DNA from: an uncultured Pseudomonas sp.
Lineage (GTDB): Bacteria; Pseudomonadota; Gammaproteobacteria; Pseudomonadales; Pseudomonadaceae
Assembly: GCF_913774235.1 (NCBI RefSeq)
Contig: NZ_CAJYDW010000005.1
Location: 310,001-374,000, forward strand
Reading direction: 5' to 3'
Length of the DNA: 64,000 nt
The translations under genes and the position numbers were made by a program. This document shows, piece by piece, positions 17,307 through 27,412 of the stretch; position 1 is the stretch's first letter; each line of letters begins with the position of its first letter. The notes below the pieces were generated by a model that was given only the letters and a program-made list of their open reading frames with translations, did no database searches and was not told the origin of the DNA.

Positions 17307-18551
17307 CTAGAGGTCCTGGCCGAGCAGTTGCCGGACCAGCTCGGGCAATGGCCGGCCGCTGCGCATCGCCAGCTGCTGCAAATGCTGGTGGGCGTCTGCC
17401 TCCGGCAGTTGCAGCTGTTGCATGAGTTGCTGCTTGGCCCGTTCCAGCAGCTTGCGCTCGACCAGGGAGCGACGGGTTTCCTGGAGTTCCGCCTCCACTT
17501 CGTGCAGGCGCCGGGTCTGCTCGTGCAACAACTCGAGGATGCCGGGCTGGCCTTCGCCCGGCCGGGCTTCTCCCAGCGGATTGGCGGTCAGGCTGAACAG
17601 TAGCGGCGTGCTCGGTTCGCGGTCCAGCTCGGCCAGGCGCCGGGACAGCTTGCGATGGCTATCCAGGTCGGCCTGGGCCTGGGCGATGCTCTTCGCACAG
17701 CGCGCGCGGAGTTCCAGTACCAGGTGCTGGGCGACCTCCTGCATGGCGTCCAGGCGACGGGTATTGAGTTCGAACCAGAGTTCGGCGAGCGCCGGCTCCA
17801 CTTGGGCGCTCGCCGAGGTGCGCTGGGCGACGCCGCGCAGCCGTTCGATCTGCTGCCGCGAGGCGCAGTCCTGCACCTCGTGCCAGAGGACCAGGGCCTG
17901 GGGATCGGCATGGTCGAGGAAGCCGGCGAAGCAGCGGGCCTGGCCACTGTCCAGGTCGTCGAGCCGGGCCAGCAGGACGGCATCGAAATGGCCCTGGGTG
18001 AAGCCGACCACTCCGGTCGCCCGGGCCTGGCCCGCCAGTTCCTTGCCCTGCATGAAGTTGAACAGCGCCACCAGGGCCCGGCTGAGACCGGGGTCGCTCG
18101 CCGTGTCGGCAGCCTCGAAGATGACCGCCAGCAAGCCACCGATCAGGTGCGAAAAGGCCGCGGTGGCCTCTTCCATTCCCAGGCGCCGGTCGAGAATGCC
18201 GCGCCTAAGGCCGGGCAAGCCATCGAGCAGATGCAGGACGCAGGCGATGCGGTTGAGTAGACGCGGGCGATCCTGGGCCACGCTGGCGTCGAGGGTGTCC
18301 AGGCACTCGCGCAGACGCGTCTCGCTGCTGCGCGCCGTCGCCGAATGCTGCTCCAGGGCGCTGCGATAGCGGTCGCTGCCTGTCCCCAGCAGGATATTGC
18401 TGAAGCCGCGTTCGCGTTGCAGGTCATGTATCAGCGCGCTGGCGCCCTCCACCAGTTCGCAGGTCAGGGTGAGACCCTCCAGTTGCTGCAATTCGCAACG
18501 GCGGGCCGCCAGCATGAAACGCAGGGCAGGGGGCATCTGGCGATCGGGCAT
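17307..18551 (-). CDS. nasR: Nitrate-responsive antiterminator NasR (NIT + ANTAR)
   Basis: This is a 414-residue cytoplasmic regulator. Residues from about 35 to 290 form the NIT nitrate/nitrite-sensing domain (ALIHDLQRERGFSNILLGTGSDRYRSAL at its start, with the QRERG motif, and VGFTQGHFDAVL later). A coiled-coil linker follows (HEQTRRLHEVEAELQETRRSL). The last 55 or so residues are an ANTAR RNA-binding domain (LVERKLLERAKQQLMQQ...EADAHQHLQQLAMRSG). In Klebsiella, NasR binds leader RNA and blocks termination when nitrate is present. It lies 63 bases after the kinase-phosphatase gene and directly ahead of the nrtA leader. The start is uncertain: no clear ribosome binding site, and an in-frame TTG exists at 18581. 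Confidence 0.9.
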   Translation of the reverse strand: MPDRQMPPALRFMLAARRCELQQLEGLTLTCELVEGASALIHDLQRERGFSNILLGTGSDRYRSALEQHSATARSSETRLRECLDTLDASVAQDRPRLLNRIACVLHLLDGLPGLRRGILDRRLGMEEATAAFSHLIGGLLAVIFEAADTASDPGLSRALVALFNFMQGKELAGQARATGVVGFTQGHFDAVLLARLDDLDSGQARCFAGFLDHADPQALVLWHEVQDCASRQQIERLRGVAQRTSASAQVEPALAELWFELNTRRLDAMQEVAQHLVLELRARCAKSIAQAQADLDSHRKLSRRLAELDREPSTPLLFSLTANPLGEARPGEGQPGILELLHEQTRRLHEVEAELQETRRSLVERKLLERAKQQLMQQLQLPEADAHQHLQQLAMRSGRPLPELVRQLLGQDL

Positions 18552-18614
18552 GGCGCAAGACTCGAACAGGAGGCTGGCCAATGGCCTGCAAAAGCTGCTC
18601 CAGCCTGGGCTATC

Positions 18615-20285
18615 TCACGGGCGATAGAGCCACAGCAGCCCGAGCGCCAGATTGCCGAGCAGCGACAGGGCGGCGACCACCTGCCAGGTGCGCAGCGGAT
18701 CGCGGTGCAGCAGCGGCAGGGCGCGGGCCGCGGGTTGCCGCTCGCCCTGTTCCAGCCGCAGCAGGGCTTCCTCGGCGGTCTCGAACCGCTCCTTTGGGTC
18801 GACCGCCACGGCGCGCTGTAGCCAGTCCTCCAGCCAGGCTGGCGCATCGGGGCGCCGCCGCAACACGCTGGCGGGGGTGCCGAAGCGCGGTCGCTGGAAA
18901 GGCTCGACCTCGCCATAGGGATAGCTGCCGGTGAGCAGCTCGTAGAGGGTCACGCCGGCGGCATAGAGATCCTGGGCCGGGCTCGGGGCGGCGCCCTCGA
19001 AGGACTCGGGGGCCCGATAGCTCGGGGTGCCGGGAGTGTCCTGCAGGTCCTGGGACAGCTGGGGACAGTAGGCCAGGCCGAAGTCCAGCAGGCGCAATTC
19101 GCCATCCTGGCCGCGGTGCAGGTTGTCCGGCTTGATGTCGCGGTGGAGGATGTTGCGCCGGTGCAACTGGCCGAGGGCACGCAAGAGGCGGGAGGCGACA
19201 TCCAGCCAGTCGGCCAGCGCCAGCGGGCCTTCGCTGCGCAGCTGCTGCGCCAGGGTGCGGCCGGAGTATTCCCGTTGCACGAAGTAGAGATGCGCTCGCC
19301 GTGGCAACGGATGCACCTCGACGAAGGCGCGCCCGGCCACACGGCGCAGGAACCATTCCTCCATCAGCAAGGCATGGCCGGCGAGGGTATCGTGCTGCAG
19401 ATTGGCCGGCAGCGTCTTGAGCAGCCAGGAGCGACCGCTGTCGTCCTGGACTCGGTAGAGCAGCGACTGGCGCGATTCGCCCAGCCGCTCCAGGACCTTC
19501 CAGCCCTCGAAATGCTGGCCGGGCTTGAGGGCGGGTAGCGGCGGCCAGGTGTCGGCGCTGGCCAGGGTATCGGCCAGGGACACGTCGGGCAGCCGGTCGA
19601 CGCGTACCAGCAGGGCGCTGGCGTTGTCCTGGCCACCGGCATGCAGGGCCCCGGCCACCAGCGCCTGGACGGTAGCGTCCGGGTCGCTCACGCCATCGGC
19701 GAGGATGCGCCTCATGCTGTCCTCGCCCAGGGCGGCCCAGACGCCATCGCTCACCAGCAGCAGGGTCTCGCCGGCTTCCAGTTCGCCTTCGCGGAAGTCC
19801 ACCACCAGGTGAGTCTCCAGCCCCAGGGCCCTGGTCAGCACATGCTGCATACCGGTCTGCTGCCAGACATGATCGACGGTGAGACAGGTCAGCTTGCCGC
19901 CGTGCCAGCGATAGGCACGGCAATCGCCGACATGGGCCAGGGTGAAGCGCCGACCGCGGATCACCAGGGCGGTGAGGGTGGTCAGCAGCGGCTGTCCGTT
20001 GCCGGCGGCCTGCAACCAGCGATTCTGCGCCAGCAGCAACCGTTCCAGGGCCTGGGCCACCGGCCAGGTTTCCGGGGTGGAATAGTAGTCCTGGGCCAGG
20101 GCCTGCAGGGTGGCGCGGGCGGCCAGGCCACCGTCCGGGCAACCGCTGACGCCATCGGCCAAGGCGAACAGATGCCCCTTGGTCGCCGCTAGCGCCGCAC
20201 TGGGCTGAACGCTGCGCAGGGCATCCTGGTTTTCCTTGCGCGGGCCGGTCGCGGTGGCTTCGGCGGTGACGAGTTCTAGGGGCAT
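18615..20285 (-). CDS. PP2C phosphatase - Ser/Thr kinase fusion with C-terminal membrane anchor
   Basis: This 556-residue protein combines three parts. Residues about 5-240 are a PP2C phosphatase (RKENQDA, FALADGVSGCPDGG, LAHVGDCRAYRW, LLLVSDGVW, GGQDNASALLV, all metal-binding Asp present). Residues about 260-520 are a Hanks-type kinase (WLLKTL with the VAIK lysine, HRDIKPDN at 381-388, LLDFGLAY, SYRAPES, DLYAAGVTLYELLTG). The last 24 residues are a membrane helix (VVAALSLLGNLALGLLWLY). The glycine-rich loop is poor (LGESRQSLL). P. aeruginosa has a comparable kinase gene, PA1782, inside its nitrate-assimilation locus, so a role in nitrate or nitrite use is likely. Its substrates are unknown. 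The ribosome binding site is weak. Confidence 0.88.
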   Translation of the reverse strand: MPLELVTAEATATGPRKENQDALRSVQPSAALAATKGHLFALADGVSGCPDGGLAARATLQALAQDYYSTPETWPVAQALERLLLAQNRWLQAAGNGQPLLTTLTALVIRGRRFTLAHVGDCRAYRWHGGKLTCLTVDHVWQQTGMQHVLTRALGLETHLVVDFREGELEAGETLLLVSDGVWAALGEDSMRRILADGVSDPDATVQALVAGALHAGGQDNASALLVRVDRLPDVSLADTLASADTWPPLPALKPGQHFEGWKVLERLGESRQSLLYRVQDDSGRSWLLKTLPANLQHDTLAGHALLMEEWFLRRVAGRAFVEVHPLPRRAHLYFVQREYSGRTLAQQLRSEGPLALADWLDVASRLLRALGQLHRRNILHRDIKPDNLHRGQDGELRLLDFGLAYCPQLSQDLQDTPGTPSYRAPESFEGAAPSPAQDLYAAGVTLYELLTGSYPYGEVEPFQRPRFGTPASVLRRRPDAPAWLEDWLQRAVAVDPKERFETAEEALLRLEQGERQPAARALPLLHRDPLRTWQVVAALSLLGNLALGLLWLYRP

Positions 20286-20358
20286 GGGCGGGGCGCCGAA
20301 GAGAGTGGATACAAGGCGATGCAAAAGCGATACCCGTCGTCCAGGCGTCCCGCCCCCA

Positions 20359-22392
20359 TCACCAGATTTCCACGCGCTGGTCCGCCGGCCGCACCATGGC
20401 GTCGCCGGCCTTGCAGCTGAACGCCTGGGCGAAGGCCGGCATGTTGGATGGCGCCCCGATGGCGCGGAATTTCATGGGCGCATGGGGATCGGTGTTGAGC
20501 GAGAGTCGCAGCTGTTCCTCGCGGACCGAGCTGCGCCAGACCCGCGCCCAGTTGAGGAAGAAGCGCTGCTGCTGGGTATAGCCGTCGATCTTCCGGGCAG
20601 CGTCTGCCGGCTGCTTGGCCAGCGCCAGCTGCAAGGCGTCGTAGGCCGCATTGATGCCGCCGAGGTCGCCGATGTTCTCGCCCAGGGTGAGCTTACCGTT
20701 GACGTGCAGGTCTGGGTGGTCCGGCAGCGGGTGATAGTTGTCGAATTGCTCGACCAGCTTGCCGGTGCGGGCCTCGAAGGCTTTCCGATCAGTTGGTGTC
20801 CACCAGTCCACCTGGTTGCCGGCGCCGTCGAACTTGCTGCCCTGGTCGTCGAAGCCATGACTGGCCTCGTGACCGATCACCGCGCCGATGCCGCCGTAGT
20901 TGATGGCATCGTCACCGTCCGGATAGAAGAACGGCGGCTGCAGGATGGCGGCCGGGAAGTTGATGGTGTTGTCGGTGGAGCTGTAATAGGCGTTCACCGT
21001 CTGCGGGTACATGCCCCATTCCTGGCGGTCGGTGGGCTTGCCGATCTTGGCCAGGTCATGGTGATAGTTGAAGCGCGAGGCGGCCTCCAGGTTGGCGTAG
21101 AAACCTTGGGGCTGCAGCGTCAGGCCGCTCCAGTCGCGCCAGCGCTCCGGATAGCCGATCTTGGGCAGGAAGCTGTCCCACTTGGCCAGCGCCTTCTGCT
21201 TGGTCTCGGGGCTCATCCAGTCGAGCTTCTCGATGCGCGCCCTGAGCGCCTGCATCACGTTGTCCACCAGCTCCTGGGCGCGGGCCTTGGCCTGGGGCGA
21301 GAAATGCTCCTGCACATAGAGCTGGCCCAGGCCTTCGCCCATGGCGCCGTTGACCGCGCGCAGCACGCGCTTCCAGCGGTCGCTCTGCTGCTGCTGGCCG
21401 CTCAGGGTCTGCTGGTTGAAGGCGAAGCTCTCCTGCTGGAAGGGCTTGGACAGCCAGGGTGCGGCGTCATCGATCACGTGGGCGCGCAGATAGGCCTGCC
21501 ACTGCTCGATGGGCGTATCCGCCAGCATCCGGTCGAATTCGGCGAAGAAACCCGGCTGGGACAGCGAGAAACCCTGCTGGCCGGTCACGCCCTGGCTGGC
21601 GAAGAAGGCCGGCCAGTCGAAGTGTGGCGTTACCTGGTTCGCCTTGGCGAAGCTCAGATAGTGATACTGGTTTTCCGGATTGCGCAGGTCCACCGGCTTG
21701 ACCGAAGCGCGGGCCAGGCGACTCTCGAAGGCCAGCACCAGCTCGGCCTGGGCGGCGGCCTGAGCCTTGGGTACGCCGGTCAGGACCAGCAGCCGGGCGA
21801 TATGCCCCAGATAGGCCTGGCGCAGCTTGGCGTAGTCGGCCTCGGTGTAATAGTCGGGTGTCGGCAGGCCCAGGCCGCCCTGATAAACATAGGCGATCTG
21901 CTGCTTGGCATTCTGGTAGTCGGCACCGGAGCCGAAGGAGAACACCTGCATGTCGCCCCGGGCGAAGCTCTGTTGCAGGTACTTCACCACATCGGCCGTG
22001 GTGCGTAACCGGTCGATGGCGGCGAGCTGCGGTTGGATGGGGCGATAGCCGGCGCGGTCGATGGCGGCCTCGTCCATGCCCGAGCGATACAGCCAGCCGA
22101 TTTTCTGCTCGACCGAGCCGGCCGGCGCACGATCCGCTTCGCGAGCGGCGCGCTGGAGGATGGCGTGCTGGTCGTTAAGGGATTTTTCGCCCAGCGCCAT
22201 GAAGGAACCCCAGCGCGACTTGTCCGGCGGAATCGGGTTGGCGGCGACCCACTTCTGGTTGACGAAGAGGTCGAGGTCGCTGCAGGCGGTGGCGGGGTCA
22301 CCCAGTTCGGTGACGTCGAAGACGGGGGCGGCGAGCGCCTGGCCGCCGAGTAGCAGGCCAATGACGAGGGACAGGGGTTTCAACGCAGGCAT
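20359..22392 (-). CDS. M13 family (neprilysin-like) zinc metallopeptidase
   Basis: This 677-residue protein has an N-terminal signal peptide (KPLSLVIGLLLGGQALA), so it is periplasmic or secreted. Peptidase M13 N- and C-domains follow. The zinc site is VIGHEASHGFDDQGS (HExxH), and the third ligand lies in LGENIGDLGG. The substrate-binding NAYY motif appears as VNAYYSSTDNTINFPAAILQPPFF. The C-terminus has the CxxW-like ending seen in the family (Cys in FSCKAGD, end VEIW). ATG at 22392. Bacterial M13 enzymes cleave peptides; the natural substrate is unknown here. It lies 73 bases upstream of the PP2C-kinase gene on the same strand, but an operon link is not evident. Confidence 0.93.
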   Translation of the reverse strand: MPALKPLSLVIGLLLGGQALAAPVFDVTELGDPATACSDLDLFVNQKWVAANPIPPDKSRWGSFMALGEKSLNDQHAILQRAAREADRAPAGSVEQKIGWLYRSGMDEAAIDRAGYRPIQPQLAAIDRLRTTADVVKYLQQSFARGDMQVFSFGSGADYQNAKQQIAYVYQGGLGLPTPDYYTEADYAKLRQAYLGHIARLLVLTGVPKAQAAAQAELVLAFESRLARASVKPVDLRNPENQYHYLSFAKANQVTPHFDWPAFFASQGVTGQQGFSLSQPGFFAEFDRMLADTPIEQWQAYLRAHVIDDAAPWLSKPFQQESFAFNQQTLSGQQQQSDRWKRVLRAVNGAMGEGLGQLYVQEHFSPQAKARAQELVDNVMQALRARIEKLDWMSPETKQKALAKWDSFLPKIGYPERWRDWSGLTLQPQGFYANLEAASRFNYHHDLAKIGKPTDRQEWGMYPQTVNAYYSSTDNTINFPAAILQPPFFYPDGDDAINYGGIGAVIGHEASHGFDDQGSKFDGAGNQVDWWTPTDRKAFEARTGKLVEQFDNYHPLPDHPDLHVNGKLTLGENIGDLGGINAAYDALQLALAKQPADAARKIDGYTQQQRFFLNWARVWRSSVREEQLRLSLNTDPHAPMKFRAIGAPSNMPAFAQAFSCKAGDAMVRPADQRVEIW

Positions 22393-22508
22393 GGGAGAAA
22401 ACGTCTCCAGAAAAGAACGAATGAGGAGCGGGGTAGGGCGTCGGCAGGGTAGCGGGCCGTGGATGGCCCTGCCAAGGACACCGTTCTCGCTGGGTCCAGA
22501 AACGACGA

Positions 22509-22526
22509 TCCCCGCCGAAGCGGGGA
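22509..22526 (-). terminator. Likely terminator of the nuo operon
   Basis: TCCCCGC-CGAA-GCGGGGA forms a 7-bp stem with a tetraloop (UUCG in the minus-strand RNA), located 19 bases after the nuoN stop. The following T-stretch is weak (CGTCGTTT), so termination is plausible but not certain. Confidence 0.55.
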
Positions 22527-22545
22527 CCGTGGGCAACACTCTGGA

Positions 22546-23997
22546 TCAGAACACCGTCAGCTGCGCCAGTTGCAGCAGCGGCTGCGGATAGACGCCGAGG
22601 ACGAAGGTGGCGATGGAAATGGCGATCAGCATCACGCCACCGGCGCGCTGGCCCCAGTTCATCGGTGCATCATGGCGCTGCAGGCCCTGCTCGGTCAGGT
22701 ACAGGGTGACCATCACGCGCAGGTAGTAGAACAGGCCGATGGCGCTACCCAGCACGATGGCTGCGGTCTGCCACCACATGCCCGCTTCCACGCCCACGGT
22801 GATGACGTAGAACTTGCCGATGAAGCCGGCGGTGAGCGGGATACCGGCCAGGGACAGCATCATCACGGTCAGCGCCGCGGTCAGGTACGGCCGACGCCAG
22901 AACAGGCCGCGGTACTCGAACAGCGCATCGGCGTCACGCTGGCCGTTGCTCGGGCTGGACATCAGGGTGATCACGCCGAAGGCGCCCAGGCTGGTGAAGA
23001 CGTAGGTCACCAAGTAGACGGCCACGGCCTCCATCGACAGGCCTTCGCCCGAGGATACCGCCACCAGTAGGTAGCCGAAGTGAGAGATGGAGGAGTAACC
23101 CAGCAGGCGCTTGAGGTTGCTCTGCATCAGCGCCAGCAGGTTGCCCACCAGCATCGAGGCGATGGCGATGAAGGCGATGGTGTCGTGCAGCCAGCCGTCC
23201 TGGGAGGCCATGGGCATGGTCTGGAACACCCGTACCAGCACGGCGAAGACGGCGACCTTGCTGGCGGTGGCCAGGAAGGCGCCCACCGGCGCCGGCGAGC
23301 CTTCGTAGACGTCCGGCGTCCAGAGGTGGAAGGGCACCAGCGACAGCTTGAAGCCGAGACCGACGATCAGCATGCCGAGGCCGATTTCCATCAGCAGGCC
23401 GGTGCTGGCCGGGGCGTCCATCTGCATGCCGATGTCGGCGAAGTTCAGGCTGCCGGACTGGGCGTAGAGCAGCGCCATGCCGAACAGCAGGATGGCCGAG
23501 CCGGCGGCGGACAGCACCAGGTACTTCATGCCGGCTTCCAGGGAGCGGCGGTTGAAGTAGCTGTAGGCCACCAGGCCGTAGACCGGCACCGACAGCAGTT
23601 CCAGGCCGATGAACAGGCCGGCGACGTTCTGCGCCGCCACCAGCACCAGACCACCGGTGGCGGAGATCAGCAGCAGCAGGTACAGCTCTTCGCGATTGCC
23701 CGGATAGCCTTCCATGTAGGCGTGCGACAGCGTCATGCAGGCCAGGGTGGCGATCAGGATCAACGCCATGTAGAAGCAGGTGAAGCCGTCGATGCGCAGC
23801 AGCGGGGTGACATCGATGGCGCCGACGCCGAGGGCCGGGATGCAGGACAGCAGGGCCAGGTTGAGACCGATCACGCCCAGGGTCGGGATGATGGTGTGAT
23901 CCCGCCGCCAGGCGATGCCCAGCATCACCACCACGGCGGTGAAGCCGGTGATGATGATCGGCAGGAGGGCGATGAAGTGTTCGTAGGTAAAGGTCAT
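22546..23997 (-). CDS. nuoN: NADH-quinone oxidoreductase subunit N
   Basis: This 483-residue antiporter-like membrane subunit of complex I has about 14 helices. Conserved features include the TM4-TM5 region, the broken-helix area (VGLGFKLSLVPFHLWTPDVYEGSPAPVGAFLATASKVA) with the conserved Lys, and YSSISHFGYLLVAV. It is one of the three proton-pumping subunits. ATG at 23997; an upstream in-frame extension overlaps nuoM and is discarded. Last gene of the nuo operon, 7 bases after nuoM. Confidence 0.97.
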   Translation of the reverse strand: MTFTYEHFIALLPIIITGFTAVVVMLGIAWRRDHTIIPTLGVIGLNLALLSCIPALGVGAIDVTPLLRIDGFTCFYMALILIATLACMTLSHAYMEGYPGNREELYLLLLISATGGLVLVAAQNVAGLFIGLELLSVPVYGLVAYSYFNRRSLEAGMKYLVLSAAGSAILLFGMALLYAQSGSLNFADIGMQMDAPASTGLLMEIGLGMLIVGLGFKLSLVPFHLWTPDVYEGSPAPVGAFLATASKVAVFAVLVRVFQTMPMASQDGWLHDTIAFIAIASMLVGNLLALMQSNLKRLLGYSSISHFGYLLVAVSSGEGLSMEAVAVYLVTYVFTSLGAFGVITLMSSPSNGQRDADALFEYRGLFWRRPYLTAALTVMMLSLAGIPLTAGFIGKFYVITVGVEAGMWWQTAAIVLGSAIGLFYYLRVMVTLYLTEQGLQRHDAPMNWGQRAGGVMLIAISIATFVLGVYPQPLLQLAQLTVF

Positions 23998-24004
23998 GGC
24001 GCTC

Positions 24005-25537
24005 TTACCGGGCGGAAACGAGAGAGGAGAAGGCTTCGCCGAGCCACTGCTGGACACCGGCCATGCTCGCGGCCGAGGTATCCAGCACCGGCTGCGGATA
24101 GACGCCGAGCAGCACCAGCAATACGCCAAGCAACAGCAGCATCGACAGCTCCCGCGCATTCAGGCCTTGTAGCGCCCCTTCGGCCTTGGCGGGGCCGAAG
24201 TAGGCGCGGTGGATCATGATCAGCGAATAGACCGAAGCGAACACCAGGCCGAAGGTGGCGATGACGGTGATCATCGGCACCACCGGGAAGGCTCCCAGCA
24301 GGATCAGGAATTCACCGACGAAGTTGCCGGTACCCGGCAGGCCCAGCGACGCCGAGGCGAAGAACAGACTCAGCGCCGGCAGATAGGGCAGCCGCGCCCA
24401 GAGACCGCCCATCTGGCGCATGTCACGGGTGTGCAGCCGCTCATAGAGCTGGCCGCAGAGGATGAACAGGCCGGCGGCGGAGAGGCCGTGGGCGATCATC
24501 TGCACCACCACGCCCTGCAGCGCCTGGGGGCTGCCGGAGTAGATGCCGATCAGCACGAAGCCCATGTGCGAGACGCTGGAGTAGGCCACCAGACGCTTGA
24601 TGTCGGTCTGGGCGAACGACAGGATGGCGCCGTAGAAGATGCCGATGATGCCCAGCCACATGGCGATCGGCGCGAATTCCGCCGAGGCGTTGGGGAACAG
24701 CGGGATGGCGAAGCGCAGCAGGCCGTAGGCCGCGGTTTTGAGCAGAATACCGGCGAGGTCGACGGAACCTGCGGTGGGGGCCTGGGCGTGGGCGTCCGGT
24801 AGCCAGGAGTGCACCGGCACCACCGGCAGCTTCACCGCGAAGGCAATGAAGAAGCCCAGCATCAGCAGGTATTCCAGCTTCGGATCCAGTTGCAGTTGCA
24901 GCAGGTCTTCGTAGTCGAAGGTCAGGACGCCGGTGGCACCGTAGTTCACCAGCACCAGGGCGATGATCGCCACCAACATGATCAGGCCGCTGGCCTGGGT
25001 GAAGATGAAGAACTTGGTGGCAGCGGTGATGCGGCTCTTCTTGCCGTCCGCGGAGCTATGGCCCCACAGCGCGATCAGGAAGTACATCGGCACCAGCATC
25101 ATTTCCCAGAAGAAGAAGAACAGGAACAGGTCGAGCGCCAGGAATACCCCCACCACGCCGCCGATGATCCACAGCAGGTTGAGGTGGAAGAAGCCGACGT
25201 GGCGCTGCACTTCGCGCCAGGAGCAGGTCACCGCCAGCACACCGAGCAGGCCGGTGAGCAGGATCATCAGCAGCGACAGGCCGTCGAGACCGAAGTGCAG
25301 GCTGATGCCGAAGCGCGGAATCCAGTTCATCTGGAATTCCGCGGTCCAGGCGGTTTCGGCGCCGGGGGCCGGGGCCAGGCTGTAGTCGCCGTGGGCCCAC
25401 AGCCACAGGCCGAGTACCAGCTCCAGCAGCATGGTGAACAGGGCGATCCAGCGGGGCACCAGCGGACCGGTCTTTTCCGTGAGGAAGCAGAGCAGGCCGC
25501 CGATGAAGGGGATCAGGATTAGCCAGGGCAGAAGCAT
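24005..25537 (-). CDS. nuoM: NADH-quinone oxidoreductase subunit M
   Basis: This 510-residue Mrp-type membrane subunit of the proton-translocating arm shows FGLDGLSLLMILLTGLL, LWIIGGVVGVFLALDLFLFFFFWEMMLVPMYFLI with the key Glu, FAVKLPVVPVHSWLPDAHAQAPTAGSV with the Lys, and YSSVSHMGFVLIGI. Length fits E. coli NuoM (509). The gene starts 27 bases after nuoL and leads into nuoN. Confidence 0.97.
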   Translation of the reverse strand: MLLPWLILIPFIGGLLCFLTEKTGPLVPRWIALFTMLLELVLGLWLWAHGDYSLAPAPGAETAWTAEFQMNWIPRFGISLHFGLDGLSLLMILLTGLLGVLAVTCSWREVQRHVGFFHLNLLWIIGGVVGVFLALDLFLFFFFWEMMLVPMYFLIALWGHSSADGKKSRITAATKFFIFTQASGLIMLVAIIALVLVNYGATGVLTFDYEDLLQLQLDPKLEYLLMLGFFIAFAVKLPVVPVHSWLPDAHAQAPTAGSVDLAGILLKTAAYGLLRFAIPLFPNASAEFAPIAMWLGIIGIFYGAILSFAQTDIKRLVAYSSVSHMGFVLIGIYSGSPQALQGVVVQMIAHGLSAAGLFILCGQLYERLHTRDMRQMGGLWARLPYLPALSLFFASASLGLPGTGNFVGEFLILLGAFPVVPMITVIATFGLVFASVYSLIMIHRAYFGPAKAEGALQGLNARELSMLLLLGVLLVLLGVYPQPVLDTSAASMAGVQQWLGEAFSSLVSAR

Positions 25538-25564
25538 GACGTGTACTTATCCTTAGTCAGGGGG

Positions 25565-27412
25565 TCAGGCCAGCAGCAGCGCGCCGAGCAACAGCACGGC
25601 GCCTCCCACGATGGACGCCGCGTACCAGCGCAGACGGCCGTTCTCGGTGATGCTCAGTGCCAGGTTGCCACCGCGCGCCAGCAGCGGGATCAGGCCGATG
25701 CCCTGGTCGATGGGATCGCGACGCAGCAGGCGGGCCAGCAGCAGGTACGGCTTGACGAAGATCAGGTCGTACAGCCAGTCGAAGCCCCAGGCGTGGTACC
25801 ACCAGGTGCCGAAGAAGCGACCCGGTGCGCTCTTGGCCAGGCCGCTCACGAAGGAACGCTTGCCAAGGAAGAGCAGCGCGGCTAGCAGGATACCGGCGAT
25901 GGCGATGGCGCCCGAGGTGATCTCCAGCGCGTGCTGGCCTTCGCCACCGGCATGGCCGACCGATTCCGGCAGTACCCCGGCCAGCGGCGGGGTGATCAGC
26001 GCGCCGACGAAGGTCGACAGCACCAGCAGCACCGCCAGCGGCAGGTTGTGGGCGATACCGTGACCGGCATGGGCCTCGGTGTGGGCCTGGCCGTGGAAGG
26101 TGATGAAGATCAGGCGGAAGGTGTAGATCGAGGTCAGGAAGGCACCGGCCAGGCCTGCGTAGAGCAGGTAGGTGTGACCGCTGGCGAAGGCCTCCCAGAG
26201 GATCTCGTCCTTGGAATAGAAGCCGGCGGTGACCAGGGGCAGCGCCGCCAGGGCCGAGCCGCCCACCAGGAAGCTGGCATAGGCCAGGGGGATCTTCTTC
26301 CACAGGCCGCCCATCTTGAAGATGTTCTGCTCGTGGTGGCAGGCCAGGATCACCGAGCCCGAGGCGAGGAACAGCAGGGCCTTGAAGAAGGCATGGGTCA
26401 TCAGGTGGAAGATGGCCGCCTGCCAGGCACCGACGCCCAGGGCCAGGAACATATAGCCGATCTGGCTCATGGTGGAGTAGGCCAGGATGCGCTTGATGTC
26501 GGTCTGCACCAGGGCGGCGAAACCGGCCAGCACCAGGGTCACGGCACCGACGATACCCACCAGGTGCAGGATCTCCGGCGCCAGCAGGAACAGGCCGTGG
26601 GTGCGGGCGATCAGGTAGACGCCCGCGGTCACCATGGTCGCCGCGTGGATCAGGGCCGAGACCGGGGTCGGACCGGCCATGGCGTCCGCCAGCCAGGTCT
26701 GCAGCGGCAGTTGGGCCGACTTGCCCACCGCGCCGCCGAGCAGCGCCAGGGTGGCCAGCACGATCAGCGGATCACCGCTGGCGAAGACGTCGGGTGCCTT
26801 CTGCAGCAGCTCCTGGATGTCCAGGGTGCCCAGGGTCATGAATAGGATGAACAGACCGAAGGCCATGAAGACGTCGCCGACGCGGGTGACGATGAAGGCC
26901 TTCAGGGCCGCGTTGCCGTTGGCGCGCTCGCTGTAGTAGAAGCCGATCAGCAGGTAGCTGCACAGGCCCACGCCTTCCCAACCGAAGTACAGCAGCAGCA
27001 GGTTGTCGCCGAGGACCAGCAGCAACATGCTGAAGATGAACAGGTTGGTGTAGGCGAAGAAGCGCGAATAGCCCTCTTCACCACGCATGTACCAGGACGC
27101 GAACAGGTGGATCAGGAAGCCGACGCCGGTGACCACGCCGAGCATGGTCAGCGACAGGCCGTCCAGATAGAGGGCCATGTTGGGCGCGAAGCCCTCCACG
27201 TTCATCCACTGCCAGAGGACGATGGTCAGGTGACCGTCGGCGGGCGGCGCGACGTGGAAGTTCCAGCCGACCCAGGCGGCGACCAGCGCCGCCAGGCCCA
27301 CCGAACCCACGCCGATCAGTGCGGAGAGATTCTCCGACAGCCGACCGCGGGAGAAGGCCAGCAGGAAATAGCCGACCAGGGGAAAGGCGAAGGTGAGGGG
27401 TAGCAGGTTCAT
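25565..27412 (-). CDS. nuoL: NADH-quinone oxidoreductase subunit L
   Basis: This 615-residue distal antiporter-like subunit has about 16 helices, including the long lateral helix at the C-terminus. Motifs are [60 protein letters not shown] and [14 protein letters not shown]. The ATG at 27412 overlaps the nuoK stop (ATGA). It carries one proton channel of complex I. Confidence 0.97.
   Translation of the reverse strand: MNLLPLTFAFPLVGYFLLAFSRGRLSENLSALIGVGSVGLAALVAAWVGWNFHVAPPADGHLTIVLWQWMNVEGFAPNMALYLDGLSLTMLGVVTGVGFLIHLFASWYMRGEEGYSRFFAYTNLFIFSMLLLVLGDNLLLLYFGWEGVGLCSYLLIGFYYSERANGNAALKAFIVTRVGDVFMAFGLFILFMTLGTLDIQELLQKAPDVFASGDPLIVLATLALLGGAVGKSAQLPLQTWLADAMAGPTPVSALIHAATMVTAGVYLIARTHGLFLLAPEILHLVGIVGAVTLVLAGFAALVQTDIKRILAYSTMSQIGYMFLALGVGAWQAAIFHLMTHAFFKALLFLASGSVILACHHEQNIFKMGGLWKKIPLAYASFLVGGSALAALPLVTAGFYSKDEILWEAFASGHTYLLYAGLAGAFLTSIYTFRLIFITFHGQAHTEAHAGHGIAHNLPLAVLLVLSTFVGALITPPLAGVLPESVGHAGGEGQHALEITSGAIAIAGILLAALLFLGKRSFVSGLAKSAPGRFFGTWWYHAWGFDWLYDLIFVKPYLLLARLLRRDPIDQGIGLIPLLARGGNLALSITENGRLRWYAASIVGGAVLLLGALLLA

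Noticed and set aside
20236-22008. 590-residue plus-strand frame over the M13 peptidase
   Set aside because: Antisense to an intact zinc peptidase with a signal peptide and HExxH; no own features.
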